A stretch of 23,364 bases of DNA from contig JABJQE010000177.1 in NCBI GenBank assembly GCA_018663565.1, positions 1 to 23,364 of the forward strand, in the 5' to 3' direction. Source of the DNA: Phycisphaerae bacterium (GTDB lineage: Bacteria; Planctomycetota; Phycisphaerae; Phycisphaerales; SM1A02). The translations under genes were made by a program, and so were the position numbers. Below, one piece after another: positions 16,871-23,364 of the stretch; the stretch's first letter is position 1; each line of letters starts with the position of its first letter. The notes under the pieces were generated by a model. The model saw nothing but the letters and a program-made list of their open reading frames with translations. It was not told where the DNA came from and made no database searches.

Positions 16871-17991
16871 GTAAAACAGTGCTCTTTGTCGCCAACCGCG
16901 GCTATGCGTTGACCAGCTCCAGAGAGTCATTGATCCGTCACTTTCTCGGCGCCAATTGGACTGTCGTAATTGCCACGGCCGATGATGCCGAAAGTCGGCA
17001 CCTTGTATCGCTTGGCGCACACCTTGAGCCCGTCCATTTTAACCGCGGTGGCCTGGCCATCGGCTCGGACATCAAGGCGTACCGACGGCTCTGTGCCATT
17101 TGCCGCCACAGGCGACCAACGCTCGTACAACAGTTCCATACAAAGCCCGTCATTGCGGGAAGCATCGCGGCGCGACGAACACTTGGAAAAAACGTCCGGA
17201 TCGTCAACACGATCACAGGCCTTGGTGGCACATTCCTCGGAAGCAATTTGCAATCTCACATCGTAGGACGTGGATTCAAATCCGCTTTGTCGCGATCAGA
17301 CGCGACCATCTTCCAGAACGCCGATGACCAAGCAATGTTTCTTGATATGAACCTTGTGCCACCCCTAACGAACCACCTGATTACCGGATCTGGCGTAGAT
17401 GTCGATCGATTCGCCGTCGTTGATCGCACCTCACACAATCCCGTTGCGCCAGTTATTGTGATGATCGGGCGACTACTAAAATCTAAGGGCATTCCGGAGT
17501 TTGCTGAAGTCGCGAGTCGAATCAGGAAGCGTTGGCCAAAGGCGAGATTTGTCCTTGCCGGTGAGCGCGACCCAAATCATCCAGACTCTATCAGCGACGA
17601 ATGGATTCAAAAACAACCCGATATTGAGTTTGTGGGCCGCCTATCCGATATCACACCGCTGCTCAGTGAAGCCGACCTGTTTCTATTCCCGTCGTACTAC
17701 CGAGAGGGTGTGCCCCGAGTCATCATGGAGGCCGCCGCCACTGGACTCCCTACCGTCGCCTTCGATGTTCCCGGGGTCAAAGAAGCCGTTCGCAATGAGC
17801 AAACTGGTTATCTGGTGGCAGATCGTGACTTGGATGCCATGACCAGCAAACTAGCCCTATTGATTGACGACACCTCACTGCGTCGAGACATGGGCCGAGC
17901 TGCGAGAGAAGTCGCTGCAACATCGTTTGATGTCCGTACAACCCAGGCTCGCTACTTAACGCTCTACCGATCCCTGGGGCTCACGATTTGA
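16867..17991 (+). CDS. GT4 glycosyltransferase, PglA/WbpH-like
   Basis: A 374-residue GT-B enzyme whose start overlaps the amidotransferase stop (ATGA). The N-terminal domain has the features of the PglA-like group, which adds the second sugar to an undecaprenyl-linked amino sugar: FVANRGYALTSSRESLI, QFHTKPVIAGSIAA (about 89-102) and RIVNTITGLGGTF (about 111-123). The C-terminal domain shows VIVMIGRLLKSKGIPEF, FVLAGERD, FVGRLSDITPLL and a complete EX7E motif EGVPRVIME (about 280-288), followed by TGLPTVAFDVPGVKEAV. It probably acts right after the PglC-like enzyme at 20111; that order is inference from family resemblance. The gene ends 29 bases before the convergent aminotransferase gene, with no visible terminator between them. 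Confidence 0.88.
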   Translation: MSKTVLFVANRGYALTSSRESLIRHFLGANWTVVIATADDAESRHLVSLGAHLEPVHFNRGGLAIGSDIKAYRRLCAICRHRRPTLVQQFHTKPVIAGSIAARRTLGKNVRIVNTITGLGGTFLGSNLQSHIVGRGFKSALSRSDATIFQNADDQAMFLDMNLVPPLTNHLITGSGVDVDRFAVVDRTSHNPVAPVIVMIGRLLKSKGIPEFAEVASRIRKRWPKARFVLAGERDPNHPDSISDEWIQKQPDIEFVGRLSDITPLLSEADLFLFPSYYREGVPRVIMEAAATGLPTVAFDVPGVKEAVRNEQTGYLVADRDLDAMTSKLALLIDDTSLRRDMGRAAREVAATSFDVRTTQARYLTLYRSLGLTI

Positions 17992-18020
17992 CTCGCTCGC
18001 CGGGCAGGTCAATATGCCGG

Positions 18021-19217
18021 CTAATCAATAGACTCACAGATTGCCACGAGACGATCAGCGTATGTTGACATCATCTCATCTGAGATCAAGTGGTGGCATG
18101 GCAAACACAAGCATCGCTCGCCGAGTTCCCTTGCGTTGGTAAGCCGCTGCAATGGCGCCCATTGCTGCAGTCCGTCCTCAAGATAAATCTCTGGGCAACT
18201 ACCAATACCAATCGGAAGACCGGCTTCGCTTGCGGCATCAACAATGGCGTTTCGCCGAGATTCAACGACGCTAGGATCTCCAAGAACCTGCACATAAAAT
18301 CGATACCAAGACGGATGCTCATGGGGTGCCACTTGCGGTAATGCCAGCCACTCGACTGATTGTAAGTTCTCACGAAGAATGCTTGCATTCCGAGCACGTA
18401 TATCAAGCCAGCCATTTAACTTGGCCAGTTGCAATGATCCAATCGCCGCCTGCATGCAAGTCATCCGGAGATTAGACCCGATGGTATCGACCCACCATGC
18501 AAATCGATTATTGCCAGCATGCGACTCGACTCGATGTTTTGACTTACCGTGATCACGTAAGGACCACACGCGATCGGCATGCCGAGCGTCACGCACCGCA
18601 AGCAAACCACCCTCGCCACCAGTTGACATAATCTTGTCTTGGCAGAAGGACCAACTTCCAAAGTCGCCGAACGTACCAACCCACCGTTGGTTGCCGTCTG
18701 CATCCCGCGTTGTAGCGCCATGCGCCTGCGCAGCATCTTCAATAACCACGATGTCATGCTCAACCGCCCATGACATGATCGAAGTCATGTCGGCCGGCCA
18801 CCCTCCCACATGCACCACGATGGCGGCACGGGTTCGATTTCCCCGCACTGCTTCAAGCGTCTCCGCAGTGACGCATCCTGTCACTGAGTCGACATCTGCA
18901 AAAACTGGCGTTGCCCCCGCCATAACAATTGAAGAAGCGCTTGCGACATAGGTGCGGGCGGGCACAATAACTTCCGTTTTTTCGTCAAACTGCAGCGCCC
19001 GAATGGCCGACTCAATCGTAAGTGTGCCATTGGCCATAGCCATGGCATGACCGCAATTGCTCGTCTGCCTCCAAGCTTCCTCAAAGGCACCCACATCAGG
19101 ACCTGTCCAAGCGTTCACGCGGCCAGACTGAAGTACCCGTGTTACGGCCTCAATCTCATCTGCTTCAAATTGTGGCCAAGATGGAATGTCAATCTTCGAC
19201 ATCGAGCTTGTATCCAT
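18021..19217 (-). CDS. DegT/DnrJ/EryC1/StrS-family sugar aminotransferase
   Basis: A PLP enzyme of 398 residues, fold type I, that would move an amino group from glutamate to a keto-sugar nucleotide. Landmarks are the RTYVASASSIVMAGATPVFADVD segment (about 88-110, in two parts), IEDAAQAHGA (about 159-168; the Asp pairs with the pyridine nitrogen) and SFCQDKIMSTGGEGG (about 190-204) with the Schiff-base lysine at about 195. RDHGKSKH follows at about 221-228. These are standard for the family. Its likely substrate is the 4-keto-6-deoxy sugar made by the dehydratase at 20942, but GDP-sugars cannot be ruled out. The first ATG (19217) lies inside the upstream sulfotransferase gene (29-base overlap), so translation is likely coupled; Met6 (19202) is an alternative start. 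Confidence 0.9.
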   Translation of the reverse strand: MDTSSMSKIDIPSWPQFEADEIEAVTRVLQSGRVNAWTGPDVGAFEEAWRQTSNCGHAMAMANGTLTIESAIRALQFDEKTEVIVPARTYVASASSIVMAGATPVFADVDSVTGCVTAETLEAVRGNRTRAAIVVHVGGWPADMTSIMSWAVEHDIVVIEDAAQAHGATTRDADGNQRWVGTFGDFGSWSFCQDKIMSTGGEGGLLAVRDARHADRVWSLRDHGKSKHRVESHAGNNRFAWWVDTIGSNLRMTCMQAAIGSLQLAKLNGWLDIRARNASILRENLQSVEWLALPQVAPHEHPSWYRFYVQVLGDPSVVESRRNAIVDAASEAGLPIGIGSCPEIYLEDGLQQWAPLQRLTNARELGERCLCLPCHHLISDEMMSTYADRLVAICESID

Positions 19218-20061
19218 GGCGATGCATAATGTTGGCTGCGTGAGTTTCTAGAATAGATTGGGTCTGAGCATCCATCATGCCCTGGCCGCGTCCGACACTA
19301 CGCCGATGTACGGGGCCGGTCGCCACATCAACATCCGCTGAGTCTACATTAAAGTTCAATTGAGCCATTGCAGCGATCAAAGCAGGGGCCGGGTCGACAA
19401 CGAACTGCTCATATTTGATGGTGCACGACTGAGTAGCAGGAAGTTCAGCGAGCATTTCATCGGTTCGACGCACACACTCCATCCACTGCAGGGCTGCATA
19501 TGCGGACTCTGAAAGCAACGCTCCGGCTGGTAACACATCTGCAGACAGCACCGGGCCCCATGGGCGAGCCTGCGGAGCACCACCTCGACAGATTCGACGG
19601 ATCGCCGCCCTAGCAACCGTCCGAGGAAGATCACGCAGAGGCACAAATCGAGCTTTCTGAAGGAGATACCGATAATCAGACGGTGCGTTCCATCTGCCAA
19701 CGGTGCTCGATGTGGTATCCACGACGTTTCTAACGATCTGCAAAAACTTGGCGTTGGGAAAGCACTTTCTAACGAACTGGGGGCGAAGGCAGTTGGCGCA
19801 CGTCTTCTCAACGAGCACGTCGCATTGATGGGACCGCGCCTGTCGATCAAATGCAGACCGGATTCGATGCTCAATACGAGGCGAGAGTTGTGAAATCGGT
19901 ATTGCGTCACTTGGGTAGCCCGTGTTGCCGGTTCGCCACAGCGGATTCAACTCATCACACGGCCAAGTGGCAAACCCTGGCAACCGACACATAGCGTCCC
20001 GGAGCATATTTGTGCCAGAACGCGGAGCGCCGAGAATGATGACGGTTTGATATTTCTGCAA
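19189..20061 (-). CDS. PAPS-dependent sulfotransferase family protein
   Basis: A 290-residue protein with the sulfotransferase P-loop at its N-terminus: VIILGAPRSGTNMLRD (about 7-22), where GAPRSGT binds the 5'-phosphosulfate of PAPS. LVEKTCANCLRP (about 83-94) stands where many relatives have EKTP, and KFLQIVRNVVDTTSS (about 105-119) is the 3'-phosphate loop with Arg and Ser in place. IKYEQFVVDP (about 215-224) is the usual C-terminal signature. Length fits the Sulfotransfer_1/3 family. It would move sulfate to a hydroxyl or amino group of the glycan, or another small acceptor; context favours the glycan. It lacks a signal peptide, so it should act in the cytoplasm before export. It overlaps the aminotransferase gene downstream. 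Genes for PAPS synthesis are not in the window. Confidence 0.82.
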   Translation of the reverse strand: MQKYQTVIILGAPRSGTNMLRDAMCRLPGFATWPCDELNPLWRTGNTGYPSDAIPISQLSPRIEHRIRSAFDRQARSHQCDVLVEKTCANCLRPQFVRKCFPNAKFLQIVRNVVDTTSSTVGRWNAPSDYRYLLQKARFVPLRDLPRTVARAAIRRICRGGAPQARPWGPVLSADVLPAGALLSESAYAALQWMECVRRTDEMLAELPATQSCTIKYEQFVVDPAPALIAAMAQLNFNVDSADVDVATGPVHRRSVGRGQGMMDAQTQSILETHAANIMHRHGYKLDVED

Positions 20062-20110
20062 CGAAATTGCTCTGCTATCAATTCAAGTTCCAGAGCATAC
20101 CATACACATC

Positions 20111-20767
20111 ATGCTGACGGCTAGACAAGAATGCCTCAAACGCTGCTTCGACATCGCCATCGCGATACCAGTCGTGCTATTACTCTGGCCGCTCTGTCTG
20201 CTTCTCATCGGAATTGCGACTGTGGACACTGGTTCATTTGGGCTGTTCGTGCAAATTCGCATTGGAAGGTTTGGTCGACCGTTCAAGTTGTACAAAATCA
20301 GAACAATGAGAGTGAACTGCGACAACAATACAGTCACGGTTGCCGGTGACACGCGGATTACGCGACTTGGACGCACTCTCCGGCGTTTGAAACTCGATGA
20401 AATACCTCAGTTTTGGCATGTGCTAACCGGCTCATTGTCATTGGTCGGACCGCGACCAGATGTTGCTGGGTTCGCCGATACGCTTACGGGTGATGCTCGA
20501 ATCATCTTGACACTGCGACCTGGCATCACCGGGGCATCATCCATTCGATGGCGTGACGAAGAAGCTGTGCTCAGTTCGGTGGAACGTCCGATCGAATTCA
20601 ACTGCACTACCGTCTGGCCAGATAAGGTGCGGTGCAATATTGAATACATTGAACGGTGGTCACTGAGATTAGACCTTCAACTCCTCGCTGCAACAGTGTT
20701 GCCCGGTCACGTTCAAACTGCATGGCCATCAGTACAAAAGGCTGGGGACCTTGCCAACCGCGAGTGA
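20111..20767 (+). CDS. Initiating phosphoglycosyl transferase (bacterial sugar transferase, PglC/WbaP-like)
   Basis: A 218-residue monotopic phosphoglycosyl transferase that transfers a sugar-1-phosphate from UDP-sugar to undecaprenyl phosphate, the first membrane step of glycan assembly. One N-terminal re-entrant hydrophobic helix (about 13-36) with a proline near its middle is followed by VQIRIGRFGRPFKLYKIRTM (about 47-66), the catalytic LKLDEIPQFWHVLTG (about 93-107, Asp-Glu pair) and SLSLVGPRPDV (about 108-118). The small size and lack of extra N-terminal helices put it with PglC rather than WbaP/WcaJ. With the dehydratase and aminotransferase nearby, an amino-deoxy sugar is the likely substrate. 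It is divergent from the sulfotransferase with only 49 bases between. An intrinsic terminator follows 43 bases after its stop. Confidence 0.9.
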   Translation: MLTARQECLKRCFDIAIAIPVVLLLWPLCLLLIGIATVDTGSFGLFVQIRIGRFGRPFKLYKIRTMRVNCDNNTVTVAGDTRITRLGRTLRRLKLDEIPQFWHVLTGSLSLVGPRPDVAGFADTLTGDARIILTLRPGITGASSIRWRDEEAVLSSVERPIEFNCTTVWPDKVRCNIEYIERWSLRLDLQLLAATVLPGHVQTAWPSVQKAGDLANRE

Positions 20768-20810
20768 AAATTCATCCTCGCAGCACTACCCTGCAGTAGT
20801 GTGCCGCTCT

Positions 20811-20835
20811 ACACCACCTATGAGGGGGTGTTTTT
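20811..20835 (+). terminator. Rho-independent terminator after the sugar transferase gene
   Basis: ACACCACC (20811-20818), loop TATGA and GGGGGTGT (20824-20831) form an eight-pair stem with one mismatch, followed directly by a run of five T (20831-20835). It lies 43 bases after the sugar transferase stop and upstream of a new promoter, as expected at an operon boundary. Confidence 0.65.
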
Positions 20836-20871
20836 GCCCAGGTCGTGTCAAACTTACCGATACAAGAGAAC

Positions 20872-20888
20872 CCAAGCGGCATGCTTGG
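20872..20888. promoter_or_regulatory. Inverted repeat at the -35 region of the dehydratase promoter
   Basis: CCAAGC (20872-20877) and GCTTGG (20883-20888) are a perfect inverted repeat around GGCAT. It sits directly upstream of, and touches, the extended -10 box, replacing a normal -35 element. This is a good place for a regulator site, though six pairs is short. Confidence 0.35.
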
Positions 20889-20894
20889 TATACT
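20886..20894 (+). promoter_or_regulatory. Extended -10 promoter for the dehydratase/Wzz genes
   Basis: TGGTATACT (20886-20894) matches an extended -10 element (TGnTATAAT, one base off in the hexamer). No -35 match is seen, which extended -10 promoters do not need. Transcription would begin near 20901, about 40 bases before the ATG at 20942, just after the terminator of the previous unit. Confidence 0.45.
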
Positions 20895-20941
20895 GATAGA
20901 TCGCCCGCCGGTTCAAGCGAGAGCGAGGGGGGAACCGCCAT

Positions 20942-22975
20942 ATGTTGACACGACGACACCTTCGACGAACCACCCTGACCATCCGCAAGGACCTTCTTGG
21001 TCTGCCGCGGTTGTGCAAACTTGGTCTCATGGCGGCCTTTGATGTTATCGCGGTCACCCTCGCGCTGTATCTCGCATTTGAGCTGAGGTACGATGAGGCG
21101 TTCGCACTGTCAGATATCTCCGGAAGATTCTGGATATTCCTGCTGCTTCCACTACTGACCATACCAATCTTTGTTGGCTTCGGACTGTATCGCCAAGTCA
21201 TCCGATATCTGGGCTCACGAGCCTCGGTACAAATCGTGCTTGGCACCGCAACACTGTCTGCGTTAATCCCAGCCATCGCCCTAATATTTGGGTACGACAT
21301 GTACCGAGCTGCAGTAATGGTTAACTTCTTTGTTGCAGCCACCGCGATGGTGGGTGGCAGTCGATTCGCCATGCGAACCTTCTTCGGACGTGGTGGTTCA
21401 CGCCGCCACGCCGATCGGGTCATGGTCTGGGGTGCTGGCCACACTGGCATTCAGCTCGCCCAAGCCCTCCACGTCAATCGCCGCTGGACACCAGTCGCAT
21501 TCATTGACGATGACCCCAAGTTGTGGGGGCGTGTTGTTCATCGAATCCCATGCATATCGCCACAGGCCTTATCGCGATTCGCAAGTCGAAAGTGCGTTGG
21601 CACTGTCATTCTGGCAATGCCATCAGCCACGCAACACCAACGCCGGGCCATCATTGCAAGACTTGAACCACTTGGTATTGCCATCAAGACAGTGCCGGGC
21701 ATGAGAGAACTTCTCTCTGGCCGAGGAGCGGAGAGTGATGTTGCGGACGTTCCGATTTCTGATTTGCTGGGCCGCGAATCTGTCCACGCCGACCAGACGC
21801 TACTGCGCCGAAACATCGAAGGAAAGACCGTATTGGTCACCGGTGCCGGTGGATCTATTGGTAGCGAACTTTGCCGGCAAATCATCGCACTTCGACCACA
21901 ACGCCTCATATTGCTGGAGCGATGTGAGTTTGCGTTATATCAAGTTCACCACGAAATCTCGCAACGATTGCTCTTGGAATCGTCTCTTGAAGATCGGGCC
22001 TTAGTCGTGCCCCTCCTTGGATCGGCGGGCAATCAAGCAATGGTTGAACGACTTTTTTCGACTTGGCAGGTCAATACGGTGTACCACGCAGCCGCGCACA
22101 AACACGTGCCAATTGTCGAAGAGAACGTTACTGAAGGCGTTGTCAACAATGTGATCGCTACATGGATTACTGCCGAAGCTGCCAGTGCGGGTCGGGTTGA
22201 TACCTTCGTCCTCATCTCAACAGACAAGGCCGTTCGCCCAACGAATGTCATGGGCGCATCCAAGAGAATGGCCGAGATGGTCTTGCAGGCACTCGTCACT
22301 CGACAACGAGGCGATGCCAAGACGCGATTCTCAGTCGTTCGGTTTGGCAACGTGCTTGGATCTAGCGGCAGTGTTGTGCCACTCTTCCGAGAGCAAATTC
22401 GTCGCGGCGGACCCGTCACAGTGACACATCCCGACATTACTCGGTTCTTCATGACCGTCGAGGAAGCCGTGCAGCTCGTAATCCAAGCCGGGTCAATTGC
22501 TGAAGGTGGCGAAGTACATCTCTTGGACATGGGTGAACCTGTTCGCATTCTTGATCTCGCCCGCCGGATGATTCAGCTCTCCGGCCTCGAAGTTCTTGAT
22601 GATGAGCACCCCGATGGATCAATCAGAATTGACTTCTTGGGCTTACGACCCGGTGAGAAACTCTATGAAGAGCTCCTCATCGGCGGTAGTGTCGTGGGCA
22701 CCGTCCACCCGCGCATCATGCAAGGCAATGAGGCCTTCGCACCCTGGGAAACGGTCGAAGCATGGCTCTGTGCCCTGCAAATTGCCTGCCACGAAGGTGA
22801 CTGTCCAGCGATTCGATCAATCTTGAATGATGCTGTCGCTGGATATCAACCTGCTCGCGAGATTCATGACCTCATGTGGCGGACGCAGACCGTACTGAGC
22901 CGGACACCGACCACTCAAATTCACCAAACTACTGTGAGCAGACCGAATGCCCGAGACAACGCAGATCACTCCTGA
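20942..22975 (+). CDS. Membrane-bound UDP-sugar 4,6-dehydratase, WbpM/CapD type
   Basis: A large (677-residue) dehydratase of the WbpM/PglF/CapD group that turns UDP-GlcNAc into the UDP-4-keto-6-deoxy sugar. Residues about 25-145 contain four transmembrane helices. A first Rossmann-like domain begins at RVMVWGAGHTGIQLAQAL (about 159-176). The catalytic SDR domain starts at KTVLVTGAGGSIGSELC (about 295-311) with AAAHKHVP (about 383-390) and STDKAVRPTNVMGASKR (about 426-442). In that last motif the usual SDR tyrosine of YxxxK is Met (about 437) with Lys at about 441, as known for the long WbpM-type enzymes, so this is not a defect. GAGGG-type purines lie about 11 bases before the ATG. A promoter is seen just upstream. 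The 3' end overlaps the Wzz-like gene by 29 bases. The product would feed the aminotransferase at 18021. Confidence 0.93.
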   Translation: MLTRRHLRRTTLTIRKDLLGLPRLCKLGLMAAFDVIAVTLALYLAFELRYDEAFALSDISGRFWIFLLLPLLTIPIFVGFGLYRQVIRYLGSRASVQIVLGTATLSALIPAIALIFGYDMYRAAVMVNFFVAATAMVGGSRFAMRTFFGRGGSRRHADRVMVWGAGHTGIQLAQALHVNRRWTPVAFIDDDPKLWGRVVHRIPCISPQALSRFASRKCVGTVILAMPSATQHQRRAIIARLEPLGIAIKTVPGMRELLSGRGAESDVADVPISDLLGRESVHADQTLLRRNIEGKTVLVTGAGGSIGSELCRQIIALRPQRLILLERCEFALYQVHHEISQRLLLESSLEDRALVVPLLGSAGNQAMVERLFSTWQVNTVYHAAAHKHVPIVEENVTEGVVNNVIATWITAEAASAGRVDTFVLISTDKAVRPTNVMGASKRMAEMVLQALVTRQRGDAKTRFSVVRFGNVLGSSGSVVPLFREQIRRGGPVTVTHPDITRFFMTVEEAVQLVIQAGSIAEGGEVHLLDMGEPVRILDLARRMIQLSGLEVLDDEHPDGSIRIDFLGLRPGEKLYEELLIGGSVVGTVHPRIMQGNEAFAPWETVEAWLCALQIACHEGDCPAIRSILNDAVAGYQPAREIHDLMWRTQTVLSRTPTTQIHQTTVSRPNARDNADHS

Positions 22976-23364
22976 CGAAAATCAGAATCCAAGAACACGC
23001 GATGGGCAACCTGTCGTGTATCTCGTCAATGGCGATGGGTCTGATTCAAGCACTATGGATCTCCAGCAACTATTCGCGCCAATTTGGCGATGGAAATGGG
23101 TTGTCGCAATACTACTGGTACTTACGATCATTGCGGGGGCTTGGTACTTCACCAAGCCGCCGAAAGCTCAATACCAGTTTATTGTCGAGGTTGGCTCATA
23201 TCCGCGGGCCGCACTGCTTGAGAAGCTTGAGGGCATCATTGTGCCACAGGCCTCTATAAATCTTCCTGATTTGTGGAGACCAGAGGTGAAGATCGGCCCG
23301 CTCACCGAAATGAGCTCGATAACGCCAATTTCCCCTGAGCACCTCATCTCGGTCTCACTTCTAC
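22947..23364 (+). CDS. Partial Wzz-like polysaccharide chain-length/export protein
   Basis: The frame runs from ATG 22947 off the right edge (139 codons seen). Residues 1-48 are polar and probably cytoplasmic, with MDLQQLFAPIWRWKW leading into one transmembrane helix (about 50-68, VVAILLVLTIIAGAWYF), then KPPKAQYQFIVEVGSYPRA and a periplasmic region. This is the start of a Wzz/polysaccharide co-polymerase protein: an N-terminal cytosolic tail, the first helix and a K-P-P-like motif before a strand. It controls chain length with the Wzy-type protein. The rest, including any second helix or kinase domain, is outside. It overlaps the dehydratase gene by 29 bases, so the two are co-transcribed. 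The family is fairly sure, the subtype is not. Confidence 0.7.
   Translation, partial: MPETTQITPDENQNPRTRDGQPVVYLVNGDGSDSSTMDLQQLFAPIWRWKWVVAILLVLTIIAGAWYFTKPPKAQYQFIVEVGSYPRAALLEKLEGIIVPQASINLPDLWRPEVKIGPLTEMSSITPISPEHLISVSLL

Noticed and set aside
20854..21450. Minus-strand open frame of 198 codons
   Set aside because: Antisense to the 4,6-dehydratase gene and across its promoter; product is rich in Arg, Ser and Pro.
22876..23259. Plus-strand open frame of 127 codons
   Set aside because: Out of frame with both the dehydratase end and the Wzz-like gene starting at 22947, which shows the expected helix.

Overview
The window looks like a chromosomal piece of a Gram-negative, probably planctomycete-type bacterium (Phycisphaerae-like is my best guess). 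The evidence is a truncated 'membrane-bound dehydrogenase' of the Pirellula/Verrucomicrobium type at the left edge, an OprB-like outer-membrane porin, few clear Shine-Dalgarno sites, some GTG/TTG starts, and base composition near the mid-50s % GC by eye. The taxonomy is inference. No rRNA, tRNA, CRISPR array, insertion sequence or attachment site could be seen.

Left flank (1-4615), housekeeping and transport: a partial beta-propeller dehydrogenase (minus, runs off the left edge), a small membrane protein of unknown role, an OprB-type porin (minus), and a divergently transcribed MFS transporter. A 9-bp inverted repeat lies between the last two and could be a shared operator.

Right and larger part (4605-23364), a surface-polysaccharide (O-antigen/exopolysaccharide) locus of the Wzx/Wzy type. 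In order it has a UDP-sugar 6-dehydrogenase (minus), a gene-poor stretch, a Wzx-like flippase, a SAM methyltransferase, a large unknown membrane protein that may be a GT-C-like glycosyltransferase, a gene-poor stretch of about 0.7 kb, a Wzy/WaaL-type polymerase or ligase, a second methyltransferase, a GT4 glycosyltransferase (minus), an asparagine-synthetase-like amidotransferase overlapping a PglA-like GT4 glycosyltransferase, a DegT-type aminotransferase and an overlapping sulfotransferase (both minus), a PglC-like phosphoglycosyl transferase that would start the lipid-linked glycan, an intrinsic terminator with a new promoter behind it, a WbpM/CapD-type 4,6-dehydratase, and the start of a Wzz-like chain-length protein cut by the right edge.

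Together these suggest one pathway. The 4,6-dehydratase plus aminotransferase would make a 4-amino-6-deoxy sugar, which the PglC-like enzyme puts on undecaprenyl phosphate. GT4 enzymes extend it, including with a uronic acid made by the 6-dehydrogenase. AsnB may amidate that uronate; methyl and sulfate groups decorate the glycan; Wzx flips it and Wzy polymerises it under Wzz control. The combination of amino, amide and sulfate chemistry is the most interesting inference here. No restriction, defence or clearly unknown multi-gene system was seen.
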